Below, in pieces: positions 54,441-63,983 of a DNA stretch of 64,000 nucleotides. The notes under the pieces were generated by a model. It was not told the DNA's origin and did no database searches. It saw only the letters and a list, made by a program, of their open reading frames with translations. Origin of the DNA: Planctomycetota bacterium (lineage in GTDB: Bacteria; Planctomycetota; Phycisphaerae; UBA1845; UTPLA1); NCBI GenBank assembly GCA_015654675.1, contig JAATGM010000010.1:1-64000 (forward strand). Reading direction: 5' to 3'. The position numbers were made by a program, and so were the translations under genes. Positions within the stretch are counted from its first letter, which is position 1; every line of letters begins with the position of its first letter.

Positions 54441-56258
54441 GTGCCAACCAACGATTCGCGTAGCATCGTCCACGACTCTCTAACTGCGTTTCGGCGCGGC
54501 TGGCGTGCTCTCATCGTCTACGAGTTTCTGTGCAAACTCGCGGTCTTCCTCCTGCTCGCGCCCTTGCTGACGACACTCCTTCACGCCCTGCTCGCCGTTC
54601 AGGGCGAGTCCTATGTCGGCAACATCGACATTGCCCGTTTCGTCCTCTCACCGCTCGGAGCGTCGAGCATCCTCCTGGCCGCCGTGCTTTCCCTCGCGCT
54701 GATCTTCCTGGAACTCGCCGGCGTCGTGTTCATCGCCGATGACTTGATCTCGACGTGCCCTCCATCGCTCACCCGCTGCTTCCGCACTCTCCTGGCCGTC
54801 AGTCCACGGCTCTTCACCGTTGCCGCCGCGCTTGTCCTCTCAGGCGCGGTCGTCGCGCTGCCCTTCCTCGCGGCCGCTGCCCTCGCCTTCAAACTGCTCC
54901 TCTCGCATGGCGACATCAACTTCTACGTCTCGACCAAACCGCGCGAATTCTGGATCGCCGTCGGCGTGGGCGGCCTGCTCGGCGCACTCCTCGCGGTCGC
55001 CGCCGGAGTCCTGTTTGTCCGCTGGCTCTTTGCTTTGCCCGGTGCGCTCCTCAACGGTTGGCGCGGCCGCTCCGCCCTGAAGGCGGCCGCCGCCCAGGTT
55101 CGCGGCCGCTTCTGGACCACCACCCGCTGGATTCTGAGCTGGCAGATCGCGAAATTCGCGATCGCGACGCTGGTGCTTGCTTTCGTTTACCGGGCAAGCA
55201 TGCCGATGCTCAACTTCGCCGAAGCTCGCCCTGCGTGGATACTGCCGTCCGTCGTTGCCATTCTCATTGCCCAGATCGTCGCGGTGGCAGTGCTTTCGGC
55301 ATTCGACTCCATCGGATTCGGCCTCCTCCTCACATCCGCTTATCGTCACCTCAGCCCCGCCGCCGCCCCGACGCCGGCTGTCTCAATCTCCACGCCCCGC
55401 CGCTCGCTCGTAGGTCTCGTCGTCGCCGCGCTGCTCATCGCCGCCGCAACCGACGCCGCTCTGATTGCCCGGAGATTTACCGTGAAAAAACCCGTCGTGG
55501 TTACCGCCCACCGCGCCGGTGCCAGCCGCGCCCCGGAAAACACCCTCGCAGCCCTCCGCCTCGCCATCGAAGACGGCGCCCAGATGGCCGAAATCGACGT
55601 CCAGGAAACTGCCGACGGCCAGGTCATCGTCATCCACGATTCGGACCTGCGACGCGTCGGCGGCGTCGACCGTCTCGTGCGCGACTCCCCTTTCGCCGAG
55701 CTCGAGAAGCTCGACGCCGGCAGCTACTTCTCATCAGAATTCAAAGGCGAGAAAATCCCCACGCTGGAACAATTCATCGACGCCGCCCGCGACAAGATCG
55801 GCCTCAACATCGAACTCAAATACGACGGCCCCGCGCCAAATCTCGCCGGCAAAGTCGTCGACATTGTTCACCGCGGCCGTTTCGCCGACCAGTGCGTCAT
55901 CACCTCGATGGACGCCGCCGGACTCCGCCAGGTCCGCCAACTCGACCCAAAACTCAAACTCGGCTACATCCTCGCCGCCGGCGCCGGAGACCTCGCCTCG
56001 CTCAACGTCGACTTCCTATCCCTATCGCAAAACAACGCCACACCAGCCATGTTGCGTCGCGCCGCCCGCAAAGGCATGACCGTCCACGTCTGGACCGTCA
56101 ACGAGCGCGATGACATGATCAAGATGATCCTGCAGGGCTCCGACAACATCATTACCGACGACCCCAAAACCGCCCTGGACGTCGTCCGCTGGTACGAATC
56201 GCTATCAACCCCCGAACTCATGCTCCTGCGCGTCAGGCAATGGCTCAAGGGCCGATAG
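54441..56258 (+). CDS. Membrane-domain glycerophosphodiester phosphodiesterase
   Basis: A 605-residue protein: six or seven N-terminal transmembrane helices (residues ~25-340, the GDPD membrane domain), then a catalytic GDPD TIM barrel from ~345. HRAGASRAPENTL has the catalytic His and Glu, AEIDVQETADGQVIVIHD holds the metal-binding Glu-x-Asp and second His, and ELKYDG and VWTVNERDDM complete it. It hydrolyses glycerophosphodiesters to glycerol-3-phosphate, or acts on a membrane lipid. The start is a GTG. Its end overlaps the convergent zinc-ribbon gene by 14 nt. Confidence 0.9.
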   Translation: MPTNDSRSIVHDSLTAFRRGWRALIVYEFLCKLAVFLLLAPLLTTLLHALLAVQGESYVGNIDIARFVLSPLGASSILLAAVLSLALIFLELAGVVFIADDLISTCPPSLTRCFRTLLAVSPRLFTVAAALVLSGAVVALPFLAAAALAFKLLLSHGDINFYVSTKPREFWIAVGVGGLLGALLAVAAGVLFVRWLFALPGALLNGWRGRSALKAAAAQVRGRFWTTTRWILSWQIAKFAIATLVLAFVYRASMPMLNFAEARPAWILPSVVAILIAQIVAVAVLSAFDSIGFGLLLTSAYRHLSPAAAPTPAVSISTPRRSLVGLVVAALLIAAATDAALIARRFTVKKPVVVTAHRAGASRAPENTLAALRLAIEDGAQMAEIDVQETADGQVIVIHDSDLRRVGGVDRLVRDSPFAELEKLDAGSYFSSEFKGEKIPTLEQFIDAARDKIGLNIELKYDGPAPNLAGKVVDIVHRGRFADQCVITSMDAAGLRQVRQLDPKLKLGYILAAGAGDLASLNVDFLSLSQNNATPAMLRRAARKGMTVHVWTVNERDDMIKMILQGSDNIITDDPKTALDVVRWYESLSTPELMLLRVRQWLKGR

Positions 56259-56811
56259 CAGCCGGCTGTTCCGCCCGCTTGGAATCCGCCTTGCCGCACT
56301 CAGAGCACACGCCGCTCACATTCCCCGTCAGGTCATATCCACAACCCGCACATCGCCCCTCGCGCCGCCGTCGACCCCGCAACACCCAGCGTCTTGCCTC
56401 GGCAGCGGCCAGTATCAGAACTAGAAACGCTGAGAGGACCTGTACGCTCCAAAACGGCATCGTCAGAAAGTCGAGCTGAAACCATCCTACTTGAGTCCGC
56501 TGCGTGGCTCTCGGATCCGACTCGTCCCATTCCGCACGAGGCGCAGAAAACCGCTGCCAACTAAATCCCCAGCGCCTCGGACCTGGCGCAGGAAATGTGT
56601 TAGATCCGGGAGGATTCTGCGGGTTCTCCAACTCGCGCCGAATCGCAATGAAGAGCGTCCCCGTCGCGCCGGAGAACCGAATATCACCAGCAATCGGAAT
56701 GTCCCGAAACCAATGGCTAAACCCCTGGCGATAGCTGGCCCGCCACCCAATGGCTACCCCCGCGACCAATAAGATCGCGAGCAACAACAGAATTCGTCGG
56801 ATGATTGTCAT
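56245..56811 (-). CDS. Membrane protein with planctomycete-type zinc ribbon
   Basis: A 188-residue protein: signal/transmembrane helix at 6-22 (ILLLLAILLVAGVAIGW), a polar periplasmic middle, a second helix at ~120-140, and a C-terminal zinc ribbon CAGCGYDLTGNVSGVCSECG. This Cys-Gly-Tyr-Asp-Leu motif is, from memory, very common in planctomycetes. I chose the ATG at 56811 over the frame's start at 56937 because it begins the helix. Its stop overlaps the GDPD gene stop by 14 nt. Function unknown. Confidence 0.75.
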   Translation of the reverse strand: MTIIRRILLLLAILLVAGVAIGWRASYRQGFSHWFRDIPIAGDIRFSGATGTLFIAIRRELENPQNPPGSNTFPAPGPRRWGFSWQRFSAPRAEWDESDPRATQRTQVGWFQLDFLTMPFWSVQVLSAFLVLILAAAEARRWVLRGRRRREGRCAGCGYDLTGNVSGVCSECGKADSKRAEQPAAIGP

Positions 56812-56926
56812 CGAAGAGCCGCGTCGGGGAGTGTATTCGGGTCTCGATGTCGCGATCACCCATTCTATCAGTCGGCCACCCCGCTCACGAGCCAGACCCT
56901 CGACACAATCCTTCGCCCCGACTCGT

Positions 56927-56955
56927 TTGGGGATCATGCTCCATTTTGGTATGAT
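56927..56955 (+). promoter_or_regulatory. Possible promoter of dockerin-like gene
   Basis: TTGGGG at 56927-56932, 17-nt spacer, TATGAT at 56950-56955, about 33 nt before the GTG start at 56988. The -10 is good, the -35 only half matches. Confidence 0.4.
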
Positions 56956-56987
56956 CCAACCTTCAGCACCTCGCTCGGGAGTTCCTC

Positions 56988-58331
56988 GTGCCGCCAGTTT
57001 CCTCCTCGCGGTTCGCCCTGACGCTTGCGCTGCCTGCGCTCAGTCTACTTTTCGCATTCGCATCCGCCCGCGCCGCAACCCAGGCCGAGCAATTCCAGGC
57101 CAACCAGAACATCCACGCACCCGGCGAAGGCAACCTCGATTCCTACCTCTACACACTGATCCACGCCCAACCCCGCAACATCGAGTTGGGCTGGCCCGAC
57201 ACCCAGCCCAATTCCCCCCCCGGCACCCCGCCCGGCGCCAACCGCGTCCTCATCACGCGCTTCTACCACAACGGCTCCTACCGCCTCCAATGCGGCGATA
57301 TTTGCTACGTGACCGAGCAGACCACTTTCATTTCGATCTACTTCACCGACGGTTCGCTCTATTTCTACCAATTCAGCAAGCGCGAGGTCGTCTGCACCGA
57401 CGGCTCGTCCACTACGATCGAATCAACCCTCGACACCGCCTCAACCAGCCAGCCCAACACCGTCCGCATCCGCAGTCGCCTCACCAACGTCAGTAGCAGT
57501 CTGACCAGAGGTAGCACAACGACATCCATCGACCGCGAGGCCTTCCGCTCTCCGCCCGGCGGGCTGATTCTCTTCCCGCCCGGCACCTCGCCACCCCAGA
57601 CCATCACCGGCGATCTAGAAATCCGCACCGGCCCGGGCGGCGTGCTCGACCTCCGCGGCCATTCGGCCTCGCAGCCGCTCTTCGTTGCATCTGGCGTCGT
57701 CCGCCTCTTCGCAGATCAAATCCTCACCGACATCGGTGTCACTCCTGCATCGCTCTTTAGTCCCGCTCCCATCATTGCCGCCGGAGAGAACATCTCTGAA
57801 ATCACTCTGCTGCCAAGCCGAAACCTCTGTCCGGCCATCTGGCCCCTGCTCGCCGCTCGAGTCGTCAACCTCTCCAACACCGACGAAACGATCAACCTCG
57901 GCTGGTTTGACGATCTTGGCTGGGTCCCATCTTTCGGGGCCGGCATGGTCCTTCCACCGGGCGGAATGGCCAACGTCGATGTTTTCATCGACGTCCCGTT
58001 CGGATCGCCAGTCTGCGACCTCGACACACTCTCGATATCCGCGATCGCCGATGGCGGCGCGACTGCCGACGCCCAGATTCAATCCGCCATCCTGACCATC
58101 GACACCGACGGCGACGGCCTCTGCGATTGGTGCGAATCCTGCCCGACCACGCGCGCCGGCGACATGTCCGGCAACGGCTCAGTAGGCCCCGAAGACATCC
58201 CCGACTTCACCAGCGCCCTGCTCGGTTCGATCGGCCGCGGATCGGTCGACACCTGCGCTGCAGACATGAACAACGATGACAGAATTGACGGAGCCGACAT
58301 CGCATCATTTGTCGCGGCCTTGGCGCCGTAG
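56988..58331 (+). CDS. Exported protein with dockerin-like C-terminus
   Basis: A 447-residue exported protein: signal peptide (SRFALTLALPALSLLFAFASARA), a long beta-rich body, then a C-terminal dockerin type I-like pair (GDMSGNGSVGPEDIPDF and ADMNNDDRIDGADIASF, calcium-loop pattern) preceded by a CDWCESCP segment. The start is a GTG with GGAG upstream. It is related in design to the repeat protein at 18030. In cellulosomes dockerins bind cohesins; planctomycetes have many dockerin-like proteins but cohesins are not in this window. Confidence 0.82.
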   Translation: MPPVSSSRFALTLALPALSLLFAFASARAATQAEQFQANQNIHAPGEGNLDSYLYTLIHAQPRNIELGWPDTQPNSPPGTPPGANRVLITRFYHNGSYRLQCGDICYVTEQTTFISIYFTDGSLYFYQFSKREVVCTDGSSTTIESTLDTASTSQPNTVRIRSRLTNVSSSLTRGSTTTSIDREAFRSPPGGLILFPPGTSPPQTITGDLEIRTGPGGVLDLRGHSASQPLFVASGVVRLFADQILTDIGVTPASLFSPAPIIAAGENISEITLLPSRNLCPAIWPLLAARVVNLSNTDETINLGWFDDLGWVPSFGAGMVLPPGGMANVDVFIDVPFGSPVCDLDTLSISAIADGGATADAQIQSAILTIDTDGDGLCDWCESCPTTRAGDMSGNGSVGPEDIPDFTSALLGSIGRGSVDTCAADMNNDDRIDGADIASFVAALAP

Positions 58332-58372
58332 CGTCATCGCCGCGACCGGCGAGCCGATCTCAACACGAACCG

Positions 58373-58768
58373 TCAGCGCTTTGATTCGCTCCCCAGCTCC
58401 CTCAAATACCGAAAATCATAAATCCCCGTCGCATGCCCATCCCCCCACGTAATCGAAATCGCATAACTCCCCACCAGCCCCGCATCCCGAACCTGCGTCG
58501 CCCGCTCGATCCCCTCCGGCAAAATCGTCAACGACAACCCCCCCCCCGAAACCGCCGCCGACCCCGTCGGCCGCTTGTCGCGCTCCGTCCGGCACGTCGC
58601 GCACGGACAGTTCTTCCGCAACATCGCCAGCGCGAAAAACTGCTCCACCCCATCCGCCCAGCGAATCTTCAGCCCCGAAGCCCGGTCCAGGTGCAGCTCC
58701 GCCGGCCGCACCCGCGGATCGTCCGGCGAAACCGAATGCGCCGCCATCAGTCGATCTTCGCTCTCCAT
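58373..58768 (-). CDS. DUF971 domain protein
   Basis: A 131-residue protein with the DUF971 fold seen in the N-terminus of gamma-butyrobetaine hydroxylase-like proteins: LKIRWADGVEQFFALAMLR, CPCATCRTE (three Cys), LPEGIE, and ending WGDGHATGIYDFRYLREL. Probably metal or Fe-S related, possibly linked to iron-sulfur carrier proteins in other bacteria. The ATG at 58768 is chosen; another in-frame ATG lies at 58747. The gene faces the dockerin-like gene convergently. Confidence 0.87.
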   Translation of the reverse strand: MESEDRLMAAHSVSPDDPRVRPAELHLDRASGLKIRWADGVEQFFALAMLRKNCPCATCRTERDKRPTGSAAVSGGGLSLTILPEGIERATQVRDAGLVGSYAISITWGDGHATGIYDFRYLRELGSESKR

Positions 58769-58853
58769 CCCCGAATTAGAGACCATTCGCCCACGAAGGC
58801 AATCGACAGGCGACCCGATTATCATGGTCGTTGAGCCATTCGCGGACACGAAA

Positions 58854-59381
58854 ATGAACCCCACCCCCATCACACGCTCCGAGATCGCCATACGCCCCGC
58901 TCGCGAACCCGACCTCTCGGCCATCAGCGACATCTACAATTACTACGTCGACCACTCCACCTGCACCTACGGCATGGTTCACGAAACCCTCGCAGAGCGC
59001 CAGGCCTGGTTCGCGTCCCACGACCCGCAACACCCGGTCATCGTCGCGGTCCGTAACCACCCCGCCGACGAGGAAATCATCGGCTGGGGCGCGCTAAACG
59101 TCTTCAACAAGCGCTGTGCCTACAAGTCCACTGTCGAAAACTCCGTCTACCTGCGCCACGACATGCACGGTCACGGCCTCGGCACACGCCTCATGGAAGA
59201 GCTCATCCGCCTCGCCCAGATCATCGGCCATCACACCATCATCGCCGGCATCTCCGCCGACCAGGCCCCCAGCGTCGCCCTCCATGCCAAGCTCGGCTTC
59301 GTGAAAGTCGCCGAGCTCCGCGAAGTCGGCTACAAATTCGGCCGGTGGCTGGACGTGATCTACATGCAGCGGATGTTGTAG
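58854..59381 (+). CDS. GNAT N-acetyltransferase, phosphinothricin acetyltransferase-like
   Basis: A 175-residue acetyltransferase. AIRPAREPDLSAISDIYNYYV is the opening helix of the phosphinothricin-type subgroup, and LRHDMHGHGLGTRLMEELIRLA contains the acetyl-CoA-binding loop HGHGLG. GFVKVAELREVGYKFGRWLDV completes the fold. An upstream ATG at 58824 is a second option. It may detoxify an amine-containing compound or modify a metabolite. The next gene's frame begins within its last codons. Confidence 0.9.
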   Translation: MNPTPITRSEIAIRPAREPDLSAISDIYNYYVDHSTCTYGMVHETLAERQAWFASHDPQHPVIVAVRNHPADEEIIGWGALNVFNKRCAYKSTVENSVYLRHDMHGHGLGTRLMEELIRLAQIIGHHTIIAGISADQAPSVALHAKLGFVKVAELREVGYKFGRWLDVIYMQRML

Positions 59382-59425
59382 CCGAACCCCCGGCCACGCC
59401 CGCTCCGCCCCGGAGACTGCGACGA

Positions 59426-60349
59426 ATGTTCATGCTCGGGCCGGCCATCATGGCCGCATGGTGGGTCGGTTTCTGCTTCAAGGATGCCTGGCTGCCGACG
59501 CGCCTCTGCTTCTACCTCCCGCCGCTTCTCGTCGCCGCCGCCGGGGCAATCTGGCTCGCGGCCTACCGCCGCCAGTCGTCCTGGCTGCTGCGGTCGTTCG
59601 TCGGCGCAACCATGCTCGCCGCGGGAGCCAAGGCCGCATTCATCGATTTCGAGTGGAACGCGAGCCACACCACTCGCCCGCCAGGCGCCATTCGCCTCCT
59701 GCACTGGAATACCTCCTGGGGCACATTCGGCTCCGATCGCATTTGGCGCATCATTGCCGCCGACCAGCCCGACATCTGCGTCTTTTCAGAGCCCCCCCTC
59801 GCCGACTTCCCCTGGCAATCCCAGCGCCTCTTCCCGGACGGTGCCACTCACACCGGAGCCGGCATGGCCATCGCCTCGCGCTACCCGATGAAGATCCTCG
59901 GTTCACTCGTCGTCCCGAACGTCGCAAGCTGGCACGCCCGGCTCACAACGCCTTCCGGCCCGCTCGACATCCTCGCGGTCGACTTCTCATCCAGCCCGTT
60001 GATCAACCGTCACCAGCCCCTGCTCAACGTCGCTCGCTGGGTCAACCAGCACGACCCCGCCATCCCGCTCCTCGTCGTCGGCGACTTCAACACCCCGCGC
60101 GACTCGATCCATCTCGCCCCGCTCCGCTCGCAAATGACGCAAGCCCATGAGCAGGCCGGCCATGGTTGGCCATATTCCTGGCCTGTCCCCGCCCCCATGT
60201 GGGCCATCGACCAGATGTGGCTCTCACCCGGCCTGAAAGCCCTCGACCACACCTTTCGCTACGCCCTCTGCAGCGATCACCTCAGACAGGTCCTCGACTT
60301 CACAATCGAGCCGGCCAGGGCCAGCACGCAGCCGGCCGGAGCCCATTGA
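59426..60349 (+). CDS. Endonuclease/exonuclease/phosphatase-family protein
   Basis: A 307-residue protein: about three N-terminal transmembrane helices (residues ~5-75), then an EEP domain with LLHWNTSWG, CVFSEPP, VVGDFNTPRDS and SDHLRQVLDF, the metal-binding and catalytic motifs. The active site probably faces the periplasm. The ATG at 59426 has GGAG 10 nt upstream; the open frame from 59345 overlaps the GNAT gene. Its stop overlaps the next ATG (TGATG). Likely a phosphodiesterase or phosphatase. Confidence 0.85.
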   Translation: MFMLGPAIMAAWWVGFCFKDAWLPTRLCFYLPPLLVAAAGAIWLAAYRRQSSWLLRSFVGATMLAAGAKAAFIDFEWNASHTTRPPGAIRLLHWNTSWGTFGSDRIWRIIAADQPDICVFSEPPLADFPWQSQRLFPDGATHTGAGMAIASRYPMKILGSLVVPNVASWHARLTTPSGPLDILAVDFSSSPLINRHQPLLNVARWVNQHDPAIPLLVVGDFNTPRDSIHLAPLRSQMTQAHEQAGHGWPYSWPVPAPMWAIDQMWLSPGLKALDHTFRYALCSDHLRQVLDFTIEPARASTQPAGAH

Positions 60350-61170
60350 TGCCCGAGCGGGTCATCGACGTCCGCCCGGCCGAGGCCTTCCTGCGCGGCC
60401 ATCGCGCCGGAGCCCTGAACCTGCCGTTGGAAAACCTCGACCAGCGAATCCACGAGCTCCCGCCCAGCGGCGCGCAAATCACCCTGTTTGACGAAGTCCC
60501 ATCTCGCGCCGAATCCGCCCGACAGCGACTCGCTGCCCGCGATCGCTGGCAGCTGAATGTCGTCGCAGGCTCGGCCTTTCTCGCCGCCGGTCCCCTCGAA
60601 CAAGGCCCGTCGCGAGCCCGTTTCTGGGAACCACACGCCTGGCTCGCCGACGGGCTCGATCTCATCGAGGCGACCTGCGGCCAACTTAAGAATCGGCGCG
60701 CCGTCGATCTCGCCAGCGGCACCGGCCGCGACGCCGTCTATCTCGCACTGCGTGGACTCACCGTCGAAGCCGTCGACATTTTGCCCGATGCGCTCGAGCG
60801 CGCCCGCGATCTGGCCACTCAATACGGCGCAGAACTTCGCACGCGCATGATCGACCTGGAAACAAATGGATTCCCCGATTCCGATTCGTACGACCTGGTC
60901 ATCGTCTTCAACTACTTGCACCGCGCGCTCTTCGACGACATCCGCCGCGCCGTTCGCCCCGGCGGCTTTGTCATCATCGAAACATTTCTCGTCGCACAGC
61001 GCGAACGCTACGGCAAGCCCGCCCGCGACGCGCATCTGCTCCAGCCCGGCGAATTGTCACAACGTTTCTCCGACTGGCGCGCCATGCGCTACCACGAAGG
61101 CGAATCAACTCCGCGCCGCATCGCCGCCGGCATCATCGCGCAGAAGCCCGAGCAGCAACCTCCCGCGTAA
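60349..61170 (+). CDS. Rhodanese-like / SAM-dependent methyltransferase fusion
   Basis: A 273-residue protein. Residues ~1-75 resemble a rhodanese domain (MPERVIDVRPAEAFLRGHRAGALNLPLENL) without a clear catalytic Cys. From ~115 a class I methyltransferase follows (AVDLASGTGRDAVYLALRG as the SAM loop, YDLVIVFNYLHR), resembling TehB. The ATG overlaps the EEP stop by 1 nt (TGATG), suggesting coupling. Inactive rhodanese with methyltransferase suggests a sulfur- or metalloid-related target; this is inference. Confidence 0.84.
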   Translation: MPERVIDVRPAEAFLRGHRAGALNLPLENLDQRIHELPPSGAQITLFDEVPSRAESARQRLAARDRWQLNVVAGSAFLAAGPLEQGPSRARFWEPHAWLADGLDLIEATCGQLKNRRAVDLASGTGRDAVYLALRGLTVEAVDILPDALERARDLATQYGAELRTRMIDLETNGFPDSDSYDLVIVFNYLHRALFDDIRRAVRPGGFVIIETFLVAQRERYGKPARDAHLLQPGELSQRFSDWRAMRYHEGESTPRRIAAGIIAQKPEQQPPA

Positions 61171-61215
61171 AAACGAAAACGTCCGCACCAACCCGCGAAC
61201 GGATGGATGCGGACG
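61169..61215. terminator. Terminator of HU gene
   Basis: CGTCCGCA at 61180-61187 pairs with TGCGGACG at 61208-61215. On the minus strand the stem runs into TTTTCGTTTTT. It lies about 45 nt past the HU stop and may also end the plus-strand methyltransferase transcript. Confidence 0.75.
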
Positions 61216-61261
61216 AAAAATCGGCTGCGGCCGCGAGGCGGAGGCCGCGCCAATCAATAAA

Positions 61262-61552
61262 CTACTTCTTCTTGCCGAGGATCGAATCCTTCGCGGCCTT
61301 CGCGACGCGGAAGCGAACGACCTTCTTCGCCGGAATCATGATCTCTTCGCCGGTCGCCGGATTGCGGCCCTTGCGCGCCTTGCGATTCACCAGCACGAGC
61401 TTGCCGAGGCCCGGCAGCGTGAATGCGTTCTTCGCTTCGCGGTACGCCGTCGAAACCAGCGTGTCCATGAAGCTGACCACTTGCTTCCGCGGAAGCTCGG
61501 TCTTCTCCGACAGGTGCTTGTACAGTTGCGACTTCGTCATCGACTTTGCCAT
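61262..61552 (-). CDS. HU-family DNA-binding protein
   Basis: A 96-residue histone-like protein: MTKSQLYKHLSEKTELPRKQV is the HU dimer region, and GKLVLVNRKARKGRNPATGEEIMIPAKKVVRFRVAKAAKD is the DNA-binding arm and core, including the conserved RNPATGE. AAGGAGGAACA precedes the ATG, a near-perfect ribosome site. It is monocistronic, between a terminator and an intergenic gap, and would compact or bend chromosomal DNA. Confidence 0.95.
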   Translation of the reverse strand: MAKSMTKSQLYKHLSEKTELPRKQVVSFMDTLVSTAYREAKNAFTLPGLGKLVLVNRKARKGRNPATGEEIMIPAKKVVRFRVAKAAKDSILGKKK

Positions 61553-61660
61553 TGTTCCTCCTTGGCATGAATAGTTTCAAGTAGGACGACTGGGCCACAC
61601 ATGGGTGGCCCGACGAAGGGCGAAATCTATCCCCCCAAAGCCGAAGAATCAACGGTTTTT

Positions 61661-63436
61661 CTAGTATTTTTGACGATTTCCGCCCGAAACCCCGCGACGC
61701 TGATACACCCACGCCACCGGCATTGCCGACATCCCACGTCGGATTACTGCCACCGGTTCGAAGTCGCGCTGCAGCTCACCGGCGGGCGGAAGGTCCGGCG
61801 GCAGGTCTCCATACCCCAGATAATTGTTGATGTGCAGCAGCACGAAATCCGCCCCCGCCAACGAGGGGGCCGGCGGGACCCCAGCGGAATCCTGTGAAAT
61901 GGTTCGACGGACCAGCGTGAACGGAAGCCCCTCCGGCAGGTCCCGATCAAGGATATGGTCCTCCCAAAGGTAGCTGACAACTCGGCTTCCAGCCGGTGCC
62001 TTCGCCAGGCACCAGCGCAACAGCGTTTCCACCCCGTCGCTATTGGTCTGAATGAGGTTGCGATATCCCCGCGCCTCGGCCCCCAGCCACTGAAATTGGG
62101 GGGCAAACAGCTGATCCGGGTACAACTGGAAGTCGGGGTAGGCCTTCTTGGTTTGCACTCCCAGCCAGCCCAACGGCAGGAAAATGGCGACTAGCGCAAC
62201 CACGCCCCGCCGCACCGCATTCCTACCTCCAAGCCGCCGACTCGCCCCCACCGCAAACGCCGCCGTCAAAAGCATCAACAGGGGGTAAACCCCCATGAGG
62301 TAAAAAGTCTGCCGCAAGGGCAGTAGACACAGCGCCCCCACCCATGCCACCACCGTCAGCGTGGGCAGCCGCCAGCGCGGATCGTTCCGGGCCTTCGCCA
62401 GCCCGGTGACCAGCCCGGCCACCGAAAGAACCCCGACCGGAATCGTCGCCTTGAATAAGACGATGCCCGAATACAGCCGCAGATGATCCAGCGCCATCGC
62501 CAAGGGCGGCTTGTGGTCCCAGCGGGCCGCCCTGCCCGCCAACCCGCGCAGAATCGCCGGCTGCGTCAGGTGCTCGGGCATGGCCGCACCCCACACCAGA
62601 CCGGCCAGGATCACGACCCCCGTAAACGCCCGGGCCCGGCTCAATCCTTCGATCCGATCGGCGCACGCGGCGACCAGCGTCGCCGCCAGCATCACGCACA
62701 CCGCCCCCCACACCCACACCGCCCACTCCGGCTTGATTTCAATTCCAATCAGGGCGATCGCCAATCCGATCGCCGAGACAACGAGCACGCCCCAAAGTCG
62801 CCGGCTTCGCTCCGGCCGCATTTCAAGAATAGATGGCGTCGCTGCAAGGCAAATCCCGAATACCGGAACCAAAGCCAGCGCGTACGCCTTCGCCCCAAAC
62901 GCCGCCCCGAGCATCACACCCGCGACGATCCAACGCGCCGTCGAACGCTTCGCCAGGAAGGCCGCAAACGACCAGCACGCCAGCGCCACCGTTGCCGCGA
63001 GAAAGATGTCCCCTTCAGTCATCGCGATCCGGCCAAACGCCAGGTAGTAGGGCGAAAGCGCCAGCAGCGCCGCAGTCAACGCCGCCGTCGCTCGACCAAA
63101 GAGCGTCCACGCCAGACCGGTCGCTGCCAGAATTCCGACCACGCCGACGAAAACACTGACGCGCCGTGCCGCCGCCAGTGTGGACTCGCCGGTCAACCTC
63201 GAGGCCAGCGCTGTGACATACATGGGTAGCCGAAACTGAGACGGGTCAATCGCACGCGCCTCGCCGACAATCGGATGCTCCGCCAGCGCCGCCGCGATCT
63301 GGAGATCGACCGCCTCGTCCCAAAGAATGTCCAGGTTACGCGCGGAAGAACCTGCGACAGCCGCGAAAACGGCTGCTGAAATGAAAATGGCGGCAAGGGC
63401 TAGCACCCCGCCGCCATAACCGCGATGGTCGGCCAT
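61661..63436 (-). CDS. GT39-type polyprenyl-sugar glycosyltransferase
   Basis: A 591-residue integral membrane glycosyltransferase of the PMT/ArnT superfamily, with about 12 helices. The first periplasmic loop holds the acidic pair in NLDILWDEAVDL (catalytic Asp-Glu pattern), and helices follow (e.g. LSPYYLAFGRIAMTEGDIFLAA). The C-terminal ~130 residues form a periplasmic soluble domain. It would move a sugar from a polyprenyl carrier to an envelope acceptor, conceptually complementing the GT2 enzyme at 8388. It starts 1 nt after the stop of the next gene (63438). Confidence 0.85.
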   Translation of the reverse strand: MADHRGYGGGVLALAAIFISAAVFAAVAGSSARNLDILWDEAVDLQIAAALAEHPIVGEARAIDPSQFRLPMYVTALASRLTGESTLAAARRVSVFVGVVGILAATGLAWTLFGRATAALTAALLALSPYYLAFGRIAMTEGDIFLAATVALACWSFAAFLAKRSTARWIVAGVMLGAAFGAKAYALALVPVFGICLAATPSILEMRPERSRRLWGVLVVSAIGLAIALIGIEIKPEWAVWVWGAVCVMLAATLVAACADRIEGLSRARAFTGVVILAGLVWGAAMPEHLTQPAILRGLAGRAARWDHKPPLAMALDHLRLYSGIVLFKATIPVGVLSVAGLVTGLAKARNDPRWRLPTLTVVAWVGALCLLPLRQTFYLMGVYPLLMLLTAAFAVGASRRLGGRNAVRRGVVALVAIFLPLGWLGVQTKKAYPDFQLYPDQLFAPQFQWLGAEARGYRNLIQTNSDGVETLLRWCLAKAPAGSRVVSYLWEDHILDRDLPEGLPFTLVRRTISQDSAGVPPAPSLAGADFVLLHINNYLGYGDLPPDLPPAGELQRDFEPVAVIRRGMSAMPVAWVYQRRGVSGGNRQKY

Positions 63437-63437
63437 C

Positions 63438-63983
63438 TTATCGTTGCGACGCGATTGCTTGTGCGAGCGGACTCACGATCATGGGCACAACCTTTTCGGT
63501 CGCCATTTCCTCGGCCCGCTCCAGCAACTCCGCCTGCGATTTCGCAAGCGAAACTGCGTCATTAAATCCCCAATACTTGCGAAGCGTCAGATAGACGCTC
63601 AACGATTGCGACTCGAACTGCCCGGTCCGAACCTCGTACGTCGTCGTGCGACTCTTGATGTCCACGTACGCCTGCAAATCGCACTCGTCCGTCAGCGCCA
63701 CACCCACAAACGGCTGGCAATCGATCACTGGCCGCGTCCGATCGTCACTCAGTATGCTGATCAGCGGATGGTCCGCCAGCAACGTGTCGGCCACGAGCTG
63801 GTCGTGATTTCCGCGATACTCCAGGTCAAACCCGAAGACCGTCTCAAGATGGTCGTAGTCCAGATCGCCCAGCGTCAGGTGCGCCGGCGCCATCTCGAGC
63901 ACCACCTCCCCGAATCGGCGGACATCCTCCAGCGATCGCGGATTGCTCAAGCCGAAGCGCAATGCCCCCGCCTCCAACCGCAA
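63438..63983 (-). CDS. Hypothetical protein, 5' end may lie outside the window
   Basis: At least 181 residues, no signal peptide or membrane segment; begins with a TTG at 63983 but the frame stays open to the window edge, so the true start may lie outside. It contains LDYDHLETVFGFDLEYRGNHDQLVADTLL and STIERS-like ESQSLSVYLTLRKYWGFNDAV. No family recognised; similar proteins I associate with planctomycetes are unannotated. The GT39 gene follows 1 nt later on the same strand, so they are likely co-expressed. Confidence 0.62.
   Translation of the reverse strand: MRLEAGALRFGLSNPRSLEDVRRFGEVVLEMAPAHLTLGDLDYDHLETVFGFDLEYRGNHDQLVADTLLADHPLISILSDDRTRPVIDCQPFVGVALTDECDLQAYVDIKSRTTTYEVRTGQFESQSLSVYLTLRKYWGFNDAVSLAKSQAELLERAEEMATEKVVPMIVSPLAQAIASQR

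Noticed and set aside
54755-56113. 452-codon frame inside the glycerophosphodiesterase gene
   Set aside because: Arg/Pro/His-rich out-of-frame reading of a well-supported membrane GDPD gene.
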